In this document: positions 24,017 to 31,595 of the stretch, in pieces
Layout: each line of letters opens with the position of its first letter
How positions within the stretch are numbered: position 1 is the first letter of the stretch
Source: Spirochaetia bacterium
GTDB taxonomy: Bacteria; Spirochaetota; Spirochaetia; Treponematales; Treponemataceae
Assembly: GCA_900769985.1 (NCBI GenBank)
Contig: CAAGIS010000160.1
Coordinates: 1 to 33,220 of the forward strand
Length of the DNA: 33,220 nt
Direction: 5' to 3'
Program-made: the position numbers and the translations under genes
Notes under the pieces: model-generated
Database searches by the model: none
What the model was told of the DNA's origin: nothing
What the model saw: the letters and a program-made list of their open reading frames with translations, nothing else

Positions 24017-25624
24017 ATGCAGAATATCAGAAAATTGCCAATTGGCATTCAGAGTTTTGAAAATTTAAGGAAGAATAACTATCTCTATGTAGACAAGACG
24101 GAATTTGTGTACAATTTGGTGCACACAGGACAAGTATATTTTTTGAGTCGCCCGCGCCGTTTTGGGAAGAGCCTTTTTATTTCTACTCTTAAAGCATATT
24201 TTGAAGGAAAGAAAGAACTTTTTTCAGGACTGAAAATTGAAGAACTTGAAAAAGATAATCCTGATGCCTGGAAATGTTATCCCGTAATCTATTTGAATTT
24301 TGCCCAGAACAATTTTTCAAAAGAGAATTTCTTAAACGAATGTATAAACCTTCAGCTTGAAGAATATGAAAAAAAATACGGCATAGAAAAAAAATATTCA
24401 GATAATTTAAATCCTGTTCATTTTGCAGGGCGTTTTATAAACATCGTAAAAACAGCCAGAGAACAAACAGGTTTACAGGCTGTTGTTTTGATTGACGAAT
24501 ACGACAAGCCTCTTTTAGATACACAGAATAACGAAGAACTTACAGAAGATAACCGTCAGACTTTAAGAGGCCTTTACATAACATTAAAAGCACTGGATGA
24601 AAATTTAAAATTCGTTTTTCTGACTGGTGTTACAAAATTCAGCAAAGTAAGCATTTTCAGTGATTTAAATCAGCTTGAAGATATTTCCATAACAGAACGA
24701 TATGCAGCAATCTGTGGAATTACGGAAGACGAAATGCTTTCAACTTTTGAGCCGGAAATAAAAGCAATGGCAGAAAAGAACGAACTTACTGAACAGGAAT
24801 GTATCAAAAAACTTGAACAGATATATGACGGCTACCATTTTCATCATAATTGCAAAGGCGTTTATAATCCGTTCAGCCTAATAAATGCCTTGAAAAATCT
24901 CGATTTTTCATATTACTGGTTTGCAACAGGAACACCGACATTTTTAATCAAAAAACTTTCTCAAAGCACTATGAACTACATGGATCTTTCAAACGGAACT
25001 GAAGCAACTGCACAGGAAATTCAGGACTACAGAAACGATAATCCAAATCCGATTCCGCTTTTTTATCAGACAGGCTACCTTACGATAAAAGGCTACGACA
25101 AGGAATTCGGGGTATATCTTTTAAAATATCCAAATGACGAAGTAAAATATGCTTTCATTAATTCCCTGGTTCCTTCTGTTTTAAACATCGAGAGTACAAC
25201 TGAACTGGACATCGTTTCTTTTGCCCGCGATATAAAAAAAGGCGACATAGAAAGCGTAATGCTAAAATTTAAAGCACTCTTTGCAAAACTTCCGTACACG
25301 ACATGCAAAAAAGAAAAGGAAGACAGCATAGTCGAGCAGAATTTCCAAAATGTATTTTACCTTGTATTCACTCTTTTGGGGCAATGGTCAGCCGTAGAAG
25401 AAACTTCATCTTTTGGAAGGGCCGATTGCGTTCTTCAAAACGGAAACAACATCTTCATCTTTGAATTTAAGCGCGATAAATCCGCAGACGAAGCCTTAAA
25501 TCAAATCGAAGAATCAAAATATGCAGAACCGTATCTTGCATGCGGAAAAAACATCATAAAAATCGGAGCCTCTTTTTCAACAAAAGAGCGAAACCTTTCA
25601 GAATGGAAAATAGTAAGAGAATAA
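24017..25624 (+). CDS. AAA-ATPase-like protein with C-terminal PD-(D/E)XK nuclease domain
   Basis: A 535-residue protein of the common AAA-ATPase-like/DUF1703 type. The start MQNIRKLPIGIQSFENLRKN is where the family normally begins; the frame is open further left without a ribosome site. Walker A RPRRFGKS is at 45-52 and Walker B VVLIDEYD around Asp160-Glu161. The C-terminal domain has the nuclease pattern Asp470 (SFGRADCV) and Glu483-Phe-Lys485 (IFEFKRD). The family is often multicopy in gut Bacteroides and Treponema, and its function is not settled; defence, mobile-element or toxin roles have been considered. It looks intact. Its last 22 bases overlap the radical SAM gene, so the two are probably transcribed together. 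Confidence 0.9.
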   Translation: MQNIRKLPIGIQSFENLRKNNYLYVDKTEFVYNLVHTGQVYFLSRPRRFGKSLFISTLKAYFEGKKELFSGLKIEELEKDNPDAWKCYPVIYLNFAQNNFSKENFLNECINLQLEEYEKKYGIEKKYSDNLNPVHFAGRFINIVKTAREQTGLQAVVLIDEYDKPLLDTQNNEELTEDNRQTLRGLYITLKALDENLKFVFLTGVTKFSKVSIFSDLNQLEDISITERYAAICGITEDEMLSTFEPEIKAMAEKNELTEQECIKKLEQIYDGYHFHHNCKGVYNPFSLINALKNLDFSYYWFATGTPTFLIKKLSQSTMNYMDLSNGTEATAQEIQDYRNDNPNPIPLFYQTGYLTIKGYDKEFGVYLLKYPNDEVKYAFINSLVPSVLNIESTTELDIVSFARDIKKGDIESVMLKFKALFAKLPYTTCKKEKEDSIVEQNFQNVFYLVFTLLGQWSAVEETSSFGRADCVLQNGNNIFIFEFKRDKSADEALNQIEESKYAEPYLACGKNIIKIGASFSTKERNLSEWKIVRE

Positions 25625-27927
25625 AAAACTTTAATATAGAAATTATTCAGCCTCCGATGGTTCAGTTAAATACGCCTTATCCGTCCGGGGCATATTTAAA
25701 AAGTTTTTTTCAGTCTGAATTTAAAAATGCAAATGTTATATGGCACGATTTTTCAAATGAACTTTTTCATAAAATTTTTTGCCGTGACGGACTTTCTTTT
25801 ATTTTTTCACAATCTGAACAAAAAGCTTTAAAACTTGCAGAAAATTTTGAAAAAAACGGCGACGATTATTCTGCGTTTCAAATCAGGCGTTTTATTTCAG
25901 AAAGCGAAAAATGGATTTTCTGGATTGACAAAATTATTTCCATGGTTTGCCAGAAAAATTCTTCAGACGAATCGAGCGGGCGAGAAACCGTTCACGAATT
26001 TATCCGTTCTGCTCATTCTCCTCGCGGCATGAGGGTTGAACATTTTCTTGAAAATCTTGGACGCGAAGTTTCCGCCGACGACAGTCAGATTATTGCAACG
26101 CTTTCCCTCGCAGATTTGACAGATTTTATTTCAACAGTTTACGATAAAAATTTTTCATTGATTCAGTATGCACAGGGAATGACGGCGAATCAAAAAACAT
26201 TTAAAAATATAGAAGAAAATTTAGATTCGCCTGTTTTAAAAGAATTTTATGCAAAAATTCTTCAGGAAAAAATTTTGCAGCCTCAAATTGCCGAAAAAAG
26301 AATTTTTCTCATCACAATTCCTTTTGCAGGATGTTTTGAAGCAGCTGTTTTTACTGGAAAATTTTTAAAATCCTTTTACGGTGAAAATTGCCTCGTCGTT
26401 TTTGGCGGCGGTTTTGTAAACTGTGAACTGCGCGAAATTCAGGAAGAACAACTTTTTCAATATGCAGATTTATTAAGTTTTGACAAAGGGTTCGGAAGTT
26501 ATAAAATTCTTCTCGAAAATCTTCTAAAAAATTCCGAACAAAACGATTCTGTTCCGCTGCAGCAACTTTTTCAGCAAAACGCAGACGGAAATTCTTTTTA
26601 TAAAATCCGATATTTTTCAAATGTGCAGAACAAAATTATTCCGCAAAAAGAACACGATAAAGAAGCCGAAGATGCGGAACACAGAATTCTTCGCACACTT
26701 GTTCCTGATTATTCTGAAATCGATTTTAAAAAATATCCTAAACTTTCCGACGACAAAAATCCCATGCACAGAATCTGGAATGACGGTTCATGGCTGAAAG
26801 TTTTTCTGGCATACGGTTGTTACTGGCACAAATGTGCTTTCTGCGACACAAATCTTGATTATGTAAAAGATTATTGCCCTGTAAATTTACAGAAAATTTT
26901 TGATGGAATTTACGAACAGGCAGAAAAAACAGGAATTTACGGAATTCATTTTGTTGACGAAGCATGTCCTCCAAAATATTTAAAAGAATTCGTTCTTTTA
27001 AATTGCAGAAAAAATTTCCAAAATAAAAAATCTCTCACTTTCTGGGGGAACATCCGTTTTGAAAAAGTTTTTTCCCGCGATTTTGCAGATTTTTTAAGTT
27101 ACGGTGGAATGACGGCTGTCAGTGCAGGAATAGAAATCGCTACCGGTTGCGGACTCCAATCCGTGAACAAAGGAACAAGCCTTGAATCAATCGTGCAGGC
27201 ATGCTGTGCCTTTAAAGAAGCCGGAATTCTTGTTCATTCGTATATGATTTTCGGATTTTGGAATCAAACTGAACAGGATTTAATCGATTCAATGGAAACT
27301 TTGCGCCAGATGTTTCAGAACGGACTTTTAGATTCGGCTTTTTTCCACAAATTTTCGCTGACTAAAAATTCTACGGTTTATCAGGAATGGAAATCAGGAA
27401 AAATTAAAGGACTCAATCCAATCGAAAACCCAGAAAATGCAATTTCCCAAAACGAAATTTCTTTTAAAGGCGAAGAAAAAAGCCAGAAATATTGTGAACC
27501 GCTAAATTTTGCCCTTGAAAGCTGGATGCACGGTGAAAAAATCAATAAAAATGTTCAGTCCTGGTTCAATTTTAAAATGCCTTCTCCGTCAATTCCAAAA
27601 GATTTTGTTTTAAAACTCGTCGAAAAATACGAAAAACGCCGCGATGAAGAATATTTTCAGATTTTCCCGGAATCAGAATCATTCCAAAAGAAAAAATTTG
27701 TCTGGCTTGGCGGAAAAATTCTCATTTTAAAAACAGAAATTTGCTGGACTTTCATGGGAGAAATGTTTTATTTTCCTCGTCCGCAAAATTCTCAAAAAAT
27801 CGCAGAATTCCTTGATTCAATAAAACCGGGAAAATCATCAGCCCAATTCAGTGAAATTTACAACATTTTGGGCAAAAAACTTTTCCTGAAATTGAGGCCA
27901 AGCGGATTGTGCTGCATCGATTTTTAG
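25603..27927 (+). CDS. B12-binding-type radical SAM protein
   Basis: A 774-residue protein, starting at MENSKRIKNFNIEIIQPPMV inside the end of the upstream gene; no strong ribosome site is visible, which fits translational coupling. The N-terminal half resembles a cobalamin-binding Rossmann region (IIQPPMVQLNTPYPSGAYLK, IFLITIPFAGC, LVVFGGGFVNCELRE), but the usual DxHxxG cobalamin ligand motif is not seen. The radical SAM core begins at GCYWHKCAFCD: Cys406, Cys411 and Cys414, a CX4CX2C spacing instead of the canonical CX3CX2C. It continues with GIHFVDEACPPKYL, LTFWGNIRFEK, GGMTAVSAGIEIATG and VHSYMIFGFWNQTEQD, all typical later strands. The C-terminal ~150 residues have no recognised domain. 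The substrate is unknown. No peptide precursor gene was seen next to it. Confidence 0.85.
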   Translation: MENSKRIKNFNIEIIQPPMVQLNTPYPSGAYLKSFFQSEFKNANVIWHDFSNELFHKIFCRDGLSFIFSQSEQKALKLAENFEKNGDDYSAFQIRRFISESEKWIFWIDKIISMVCQKNSSDESSGRETVHEFIRSAHSPRGMRVEHFLENLGREVSADDSQIIATLSLADLTDFISTVYDKNFSLIQYAQGMTANQKTFKNIEENLDSPVLKEFYAKILQEKILQPQIAEKRIFLITIPFAGCFEAAVFTGKFLKSFYGENCLVVFGGGFVNCELREIQEEQLFQYADLLSFDKGFGSYKILLENLLKNSEQNDSVPLQQLFQQNADGNSFYKIRYFSNVQNKIIPQKEHDKEAEDAEHRILRTLVPDYSEIDFKKYPKLSDDKNPMHRIWNDGSWLKVFLAYGCYWHKCAFCDTNLDYVKDYCPVNLQKIFDGIYEQAEKTGIYGIHFVDEACPPKYLKEFVLLNCRKNFQNKKSLTFWGNIRFEKVFSRDFADFLSYGGMTAVSAGIEIATGCGLQSVNKGTSLESIVQACCAFKEAGILVHSYMIFGFWNQTEQDLIDSMETLRQMFQNGLLDSAFFHKFSLTKNSTVYQEWKSGKIKGLNPIENPENAISQNEISFKGEEKSQKYCEPLNFALESWMHGEKINKNVQSWFNFKMPSPSIPKDFVLKLVEKYEKRRDEEYFQIFPESESFQKKKFVWLGGKILILKTEICWTFMGEMFYFPRPQNSQKIAEFLDSIKPGKSSAQFSEIYNILGKKLFLKLRPSGLCCIDF

Positions 27928-27935
27928 CAGAATAA

Positions 27936-27964
27936 TTGAAGATTGTTGAATTTTAAGGTAAAAT
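27936..27964 (+). promoter_or_regulatory. Promoter of the lspA-mtnN-luxS cluster
   Basis: TTGAAG (27936-27941) is followed by a 17-nt spacer and TAAAAT (27959-27964), then six bases and the ATG at 27971. The placement suggests a leaderless mRNA. AAGG inside the spacer lies 12 bases from the ATG and is a poor ribosome site. Confidence 0.5.
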
Positions 27965-27970
27965 GAAATT

Positions 27971-29020
27971 ATGGTTTATCCAGTTTTGGGTCAGATTCTT
28001 ATTCTTTCTATTATAATAATCAACTGCAGCCGCATTTTTTTTCTCAAATTCGGGAAAATCGATTCGCTTACGGTTCTTGCACCTTTGGCCGTAATTTTGA
28101 GTTTGATTCAGATTGTCGCATGGAAAGCAGATTTTTTTTCTTTTATAATTCTCGCAATTTCAATTTTGAATTTTTTTGTAAATTTCAGGGCATTTTTAAG
28201 ATTCATTTCAGGACTTTATGTCGACCACTACAGTTTGGGTTTTAAAATCGGTGAAATTCTTATAATAATTTTTTCCGCAATGGAACTTGGAATTTTAATT
28301 TATTTTTTCCCGATTTCGATTTTTGATGATAAATTTAAAAGTGAACGGGAAGTTATCCGCTTAACCGGAAGTTTCAGAACAGGTTTTTCAAAGGCGAATC
28401 TTTTTTCAAAATCGTCCGGCGAAGTCAATGTTTTTACGCCAGTTTCAGAAAATCTTCCGCAAAAAGTCGTGATTTTTTTCCCAGACAAACGCGCAGAAAC
28501 TGAACGCTACATTCCGTTTTTGAAATTTCTTGCTGAACAAGGATTCTATGTCGTTTCGTCAGATTTGTACTCAAGCGATGTAAAATGGTTTTATTCGGCG
28601 CGTGATATAAAATTCTTGCGGCGGGCTGCGATGATTCACAGTTATTTAAAAAATCCAGTTCAGTTTGAAAGCGAACGCGAATTTTACATTTACAACACGA
28701 TGCAGGAATGTGAAGGAGTTTACAATTTTACAAAAGATTTTTTTCCGGCAGAATGTGAATTTTTTATGCTCGGCGACAAAATGACTTTTTCAGGCGTAAA
28801 CGAGTATGCAAAAACGAACAAAAATATTTCTGCGGTTTTTAATCTTGCACAGTTAAAAGAATATAATACAAAAGGTTTTGGTTTCATCGAAAATCTTGAA
28901 CCGATTCTTTCTGCATATTTAAAAACACCACGAAAAAAGAATTTCGACAATGTCCGTGCGTGTGCAGAACAAACGGCTTCATTTTTTGAAGAAAATTCAA
29001 AATTGCAAAAGGCGGAATAA
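27971..29020 (+). CDS. Membrane protein with degenerate alpha/beta-hydrolase domain
   Basis: A 349-residue protein. Residues ~1-115 hold about four hydrophobic segments (for example VLGQILILSIIIINC and IILAISILNFFVNFRAF, then IGEILIIIFSAMELGILIYF). The soluble C-terminal part resembles an alpha/beta-hydrolase fold: KVVIFFPDKRAETERYIPF with FLAEQGFYVVSSDLYSSD is the usual strand-3/strand-4 pattern. At the expected nucleophile elbow the sequence is LGDKM (267-271) rather than GxSxG, so the catalytic Ser seems replaced by Lys. I therefore do not expect esterase activity; a binding or scaffolding role is possible. It is the first gene of the cluster and its stop overlaps the next ATG by one base. 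The exact family is unknown to me. Confidence 0.7.
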   Translation: MVYPVLGQILILSIIIINCSRIFFLKFGKIDSLTVLAPLAVILSLIQIVAWKADFFSFIILAISILNFFVNFRAFLRFISGLYVDHYSLGFKIGEILIIIFSAMELGILIYFFPISIFDDKFKSEREVIRLTGSFRTGFSKANLFSKSSGEVNVFTPVSENLPQKVVIFFPDKRAETERYIPFLKFLAEQGFYVVSSDLYSSDVKWFYSARDIKFLRRAAMIHSYLKNPVQFESEREFYIYNTMQECEGVYNFTKDFFPAECEFFMLGDKMTFSGVNEYAKTNKNISAVFNLAQLKEYNTKGFGFIENLEPILSAYLKTPRKKNFDNVRACAEQTASFFEENSKLQKAE

Positions 29021-29787
29021 TGACACTTTCAGAATTAGACAAATTTTTTAGGAGTTTTTTAAAACCGGAAGAATATTTATCAGATCCTTCAAAAAACGGA
29101 ATTCAGATTTCAAATTCCATGCCGGAATCAAAACAAATTAAAAAAATCGGTTTTGCCGTTGATGCGTGCGTTGAATCTGCAAAAAAAGCCTCTGAGGCAG
29201 GGTGCGACCTTTTATTCGTTCATCACGGACTTTTTTGGGGCGACTGCAACACTATCACTGGCTCGTTTTATTCGCGGGTTTCAGAATTTATGAAAAACGA
29301 CCTTGCACTTTACGCGATGCATATTCCGCTCGATGCAAATATTCCGTATGGAAATAATTTTGCACTTGCAGAACGAATCGGTCTTCAAAATATTGAACGC
29401 TTCGGAATGTGGCGAGGAATGTCAATCGGTTTAAAAGGAAAACTTTCTTCACCGTGTTCGGCACAAGTTCTTGCCCAGAAAGTTTTAAATCCAAATGAAA
29501 AACCGCTTGCAATTCTTCCGTTTGGGAAAACGCTTATCGAAACCGTCGGAATTATTTCAGGAGGAGCGGCGGAAGATGTTGAAGATGCAATCCGGGAAGG
29601 CCTTGACGCATACATTACCGGCGAACCTTCGCATGAAAAATATCATGTCGCAAAAGAAGGAAAAATCAATATGATTTGCGGCGGACATTATCAGACTGAA
29701 ACTACAGGAATCAATCTCGTCCGTCAAAAAGTTGAAAAAGAATTAAAAATTCCGTGTGAATTTATCGATATTCCAACAATGCTTTAA
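29020..29787 (+). CDS. Nif3-like dinuclear metal-centre protein
   Basis: A 255-residue member of the Nif3/YqfO family (annotated in databases as GTP cyclohydrolase 1 type 2 homologue). Metal ligands are visible: His68-His69 in LLFVHHGLFWG, His101 and Asp105 in MHIPLDAN, and His223 with Glu227 in GGHYQTET. SDPSKNGIQIS near the start is the usual NGLQ-like motif. It is the short form without the PII-like insert found in longer relatives. The start overlaps the preceding stop (TAATG), which points to translational coupling. The physiological role of this family is poorly defined; a metal-dependent hydrolase is generally assumed. Confidence 0.92.
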   Translation: MTLSELDKFFRSFLKPEEYLSDPSKNGIQISNSMPESKQIKKIGFAVDACVESAKKASEAGCDLLFVHHGLFWGDCNTITGSFYSRVSEFMKNDLALYAMHIPLDANIPYGNNFALAERIGLQNIERFGMWRGMSIGLKGKLSSPCSAQVLAQKVLNPNEKPLAILPFGKTLIETVGIISGGAAEDVEDAIREGLDAYITGEPSHEKYHVAKEGKINMICGGHYQTETTGINLVRQKVEKELKIPCEFIDIPTML

Positions 29788-29835
29788 TTTCGGGCTTGGA
29801 CTGTATAAAATTCAGCAATGCCCTCTGGAGATTTT

Positions 29836-30381
29836 ATGAACAAAAACATTTTTACAAAAGAAAAACTTTTACCGTTTATTCTTACTGCACTGATTCTGAT
29901 TGTTGACCAGGTGACAAAAGCCCTCGTGGTAAAATACATTCCTGTAACGCATGCAATTTCCGACAACCTTATAAACATAATTCATGTAAAAAATCCGGGA
30001 ATCGCGTTCAGCATGGGAGATTCTTTTCCAGTTTTCATCAGAAAGCTTCTTTTCATTCTCGTTCCAATCGTAGTAATCGGTCTTGTCATTGCAGTTTATT
30101 TCAGAAACAACGATTTTACAAAACTTCAGCGATGGTCAATCTGCGGAATCGTTGGCGGCGGGCTTGGAAACATCATCGACAGAATTTTCAGACCGGACGG
30201 AGTAATTGATTTTATCGATGTAAAATTCTTCGGGATTTTCGGGCTGAACAGATGGCCTACTTTCAATATTGCCGATGCTTCTGTCGTTGTCTGCGGAATT
30301 TTAATGATTATTTCGTTCTGCATTACTTTTTCAGCAGATTCCAAAAAAAATAAATCAGAAAAAGGCGAAAAAAATGAATAA
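29836..30381 (+). CDS. lspA: Lipoprotein signal peptidase (signal peptidase II)
   Basis: A 181-residue inner-membrane aspartic protease that removes the signal peptide from prolipoproteins after lipidation. The start MNKNIFTKEKLL is chosen over an ATG six codons earlier because GGAG lies 5 bases before it. Four hydrophobic helices are visible. Conserved motifs are VDQVTKA (Asp24), NPGIAFSMG (Asn53), GGGLGNIIDRI (Asp115), VIDFIDV (Asp125) and FNIADAS (Asp147); Asp125 and Asp147 are the expected catalytic pair. The tail is Lys-rich. It lies 48 bp after the Nif3-like gene and overlaps mtnN by 8 bp. Its substrates would include the adaptor at 19972-20883 and the giant lipoprotein. Confidence 0.97.
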   Translation: MNKNIFTKEKLLPFILTALILIVDQVTKALVVKYIPVTHAISDNLINIIHVKNPGIAFSMGDSFPVFIRKLLFILVPIVVIGLVIAVYFRNNDFTKLQRWSICGIVGGGLGNIIDRIFRPDGVIDFIDVKFFGIFGLNRWPTFNIADASVVVCGILMIISFCITFSADSKKNKSEKGEKNE

Positions 30382-31087
30382 AATCGGAATTATCGGTGCA
30401 ATGGATGTTGAAATTTCAATTTTCCGCGAAGAAATGCAGAAAAACGGTTCATTAAAAGAAACTGTTTCGGGAAATCTCACATTTTACGAAGGAACTCTTT
30501 CCGGGAAAAATGTTGTCGTTGTAAAAAGCGGTGTCGGAAAAGTAAATGCAGCGTTGTGTGCCCAGCGTCTGATTCTTCAGTTTGCAGTTGATGCCGTGAT
30601 AAACACAGGAATTGCCGGTGCGATGGAAAAATCTCTTGGAATTTTTGATATGGTTGCCTCAACAGAAGCACTTTACCACGATGTAGATGCAACTGCATTC
30701 GGCTACAAAATGTGCGAAATTCCGCAGATGAAAGAAAGCATTTTTAAGGCAGATAAAAATCTCGTTTCCGCAGCAGAAAATGCGTTTCATTCGTTGAGCG
30801 GTCTAAAAGGAAAGCAAATTCTTTTAGGAAGAATTGCAAGTGGAGACCAGTTCATCGCCGACAAAGAAAAAAAACTCCATATTCAGCAGATTGCAAATCC
30901 TTTCTGCGTCGAAATGGAAGGTGCTGCGATTGCCCATGCCTGCTACCTGAACAACATTCCGTTTTTAATTTTAAGATGCATGAGCGATATGGCAGACGAA
31001 TCTTACGAATCAGTTTACAGTTTTAACGAAAAAGATGCAGCCGAAGAAAGTGCAGCAGTAGTTCTTCAGATGTTAAAAAATTTATGA
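30374..31087 (+). CDS. mtnN: 5'-methylthioadenosine/S-adenosylhomocysteine nucleosidase
   Basis: A 237-residue cytosolic enzyme that cleaves adenine from S-adenosylhomocysteine and 5'-methylthioadenosine. Family motifs are all present: IGIIGAMDVEI with Glu13, VVVVKSGVGKVNAAL, INTGIAGAM, GRIASGDQFI, CVEMEGAAIAHAC with Met181-Glu182, and RCMSDMADE with the catalytic Asp205. Length is as usual. It starts inside the last codons of lspA. Its product S-ribosylhomocysteine is the substrate of LuxS, encoded 7 bp downstream, so the pair forms a two-step methyl-cycle recycling route. Confidence 0.97.
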   Translation: MNKIGIIGAMDVEISIFREEMQKNGSLKETVSGNLTFYEGTLSGKNVVVVKSGVGKVNAALCAQRLILQFAVDAVINTGIAGAMEKSLGIFDMVASTEALYHDVDATAFGYKMCEIPQMKESIFKADKNLVSAAENAFHSLSGLKGKQILLGRIASGDQFIADKEKKLHIQQIANPFCVEMEGAAIAHACYLNNIPFLILRCMSDMADESYESVYSFNEKDAAEESAAVVLQMLKNL

Positions 31088-31094
31088 GGTAAAA

Positions 31095-31577
31095 ATGGAA
31101 CACACAGAAGGAAATTACAAAGTCGACAGTTTTAATCTTGACCATACAAAAGTAACTGCTCCGTTCGTAAGGCTTGCCGGAAAAAAAATCGGACCGAAAG
31201 GAGATGTCGTCACAAAATTCGATATAAGATTTTGCCAGCCGAACAAAGAATTTATGTCCACCGGCGGAATTCACACGCTTGAACATTTAATGGCAGAATA
31301 CATCCGCGACGAAATTGACGGAGTTATCGATTTAAGTCCGATGGGCTGCAGAACCGGATTTTATTTTACGGTTTTTGGGGATTGCGAAGAATCATTTATC
31401 GCAGAAAAAATGATGAATGTTTTAAAAAAAGTTTCCGTTTGGGATAAACCTGTTCCTGCAACGACAGAAAAAGAATGCGGCAATTATCGAGACCACAATT
31501 TAAGCGATGCAAAAAAATACGCAAAAAATTGGGTTGACGGAATTTCAGAAAAAGGCTGGAACTGTTACAAAAATTAA
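31095..31577 (+). CDS. luxS: S-ribosylhomocysteine lyase (AI-2 synthesis)
   Basis: A 160-residue metalloenzyme that converts S-ribosylhomocysteine to homocysteine and the AI-2 precursor DPD. The metal ligands His60 and His64 (in HTLEH) and Cys128 (in ECGNYRDH) are present, as are catalytic Glu63 and Cys85 (PMGCRTGFYF). Length and motif order are those of a normal LuxS. GAGG lies seven bases before the ATG, overlapping the mtnN stop. Because MtnN and LuxS are adjacent, the main role may be recycling of homocysteine. Use of AI-2 as a signal is possible, but no LuxP/LsrB-like receptor is in the window. Confidence 0.98.
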   Translation: MEHTEGNYKVDSFNLDHTKVTAPFVRLAGKKIGPKGDVVTKFDIRFCQPNKEFMSTGGIHTLEHLMAEYIRDEIDGVIDLSPMGCRTGFYFTVFGDCEESFIAEKMMNVLKKVSVWDKPVPATTEKECGNYRDHNLSDAKKYAKNWVDGISEKGWNCYKN

Positions 31578-31595
31578 ATTTGCTGGAGGTGAACG

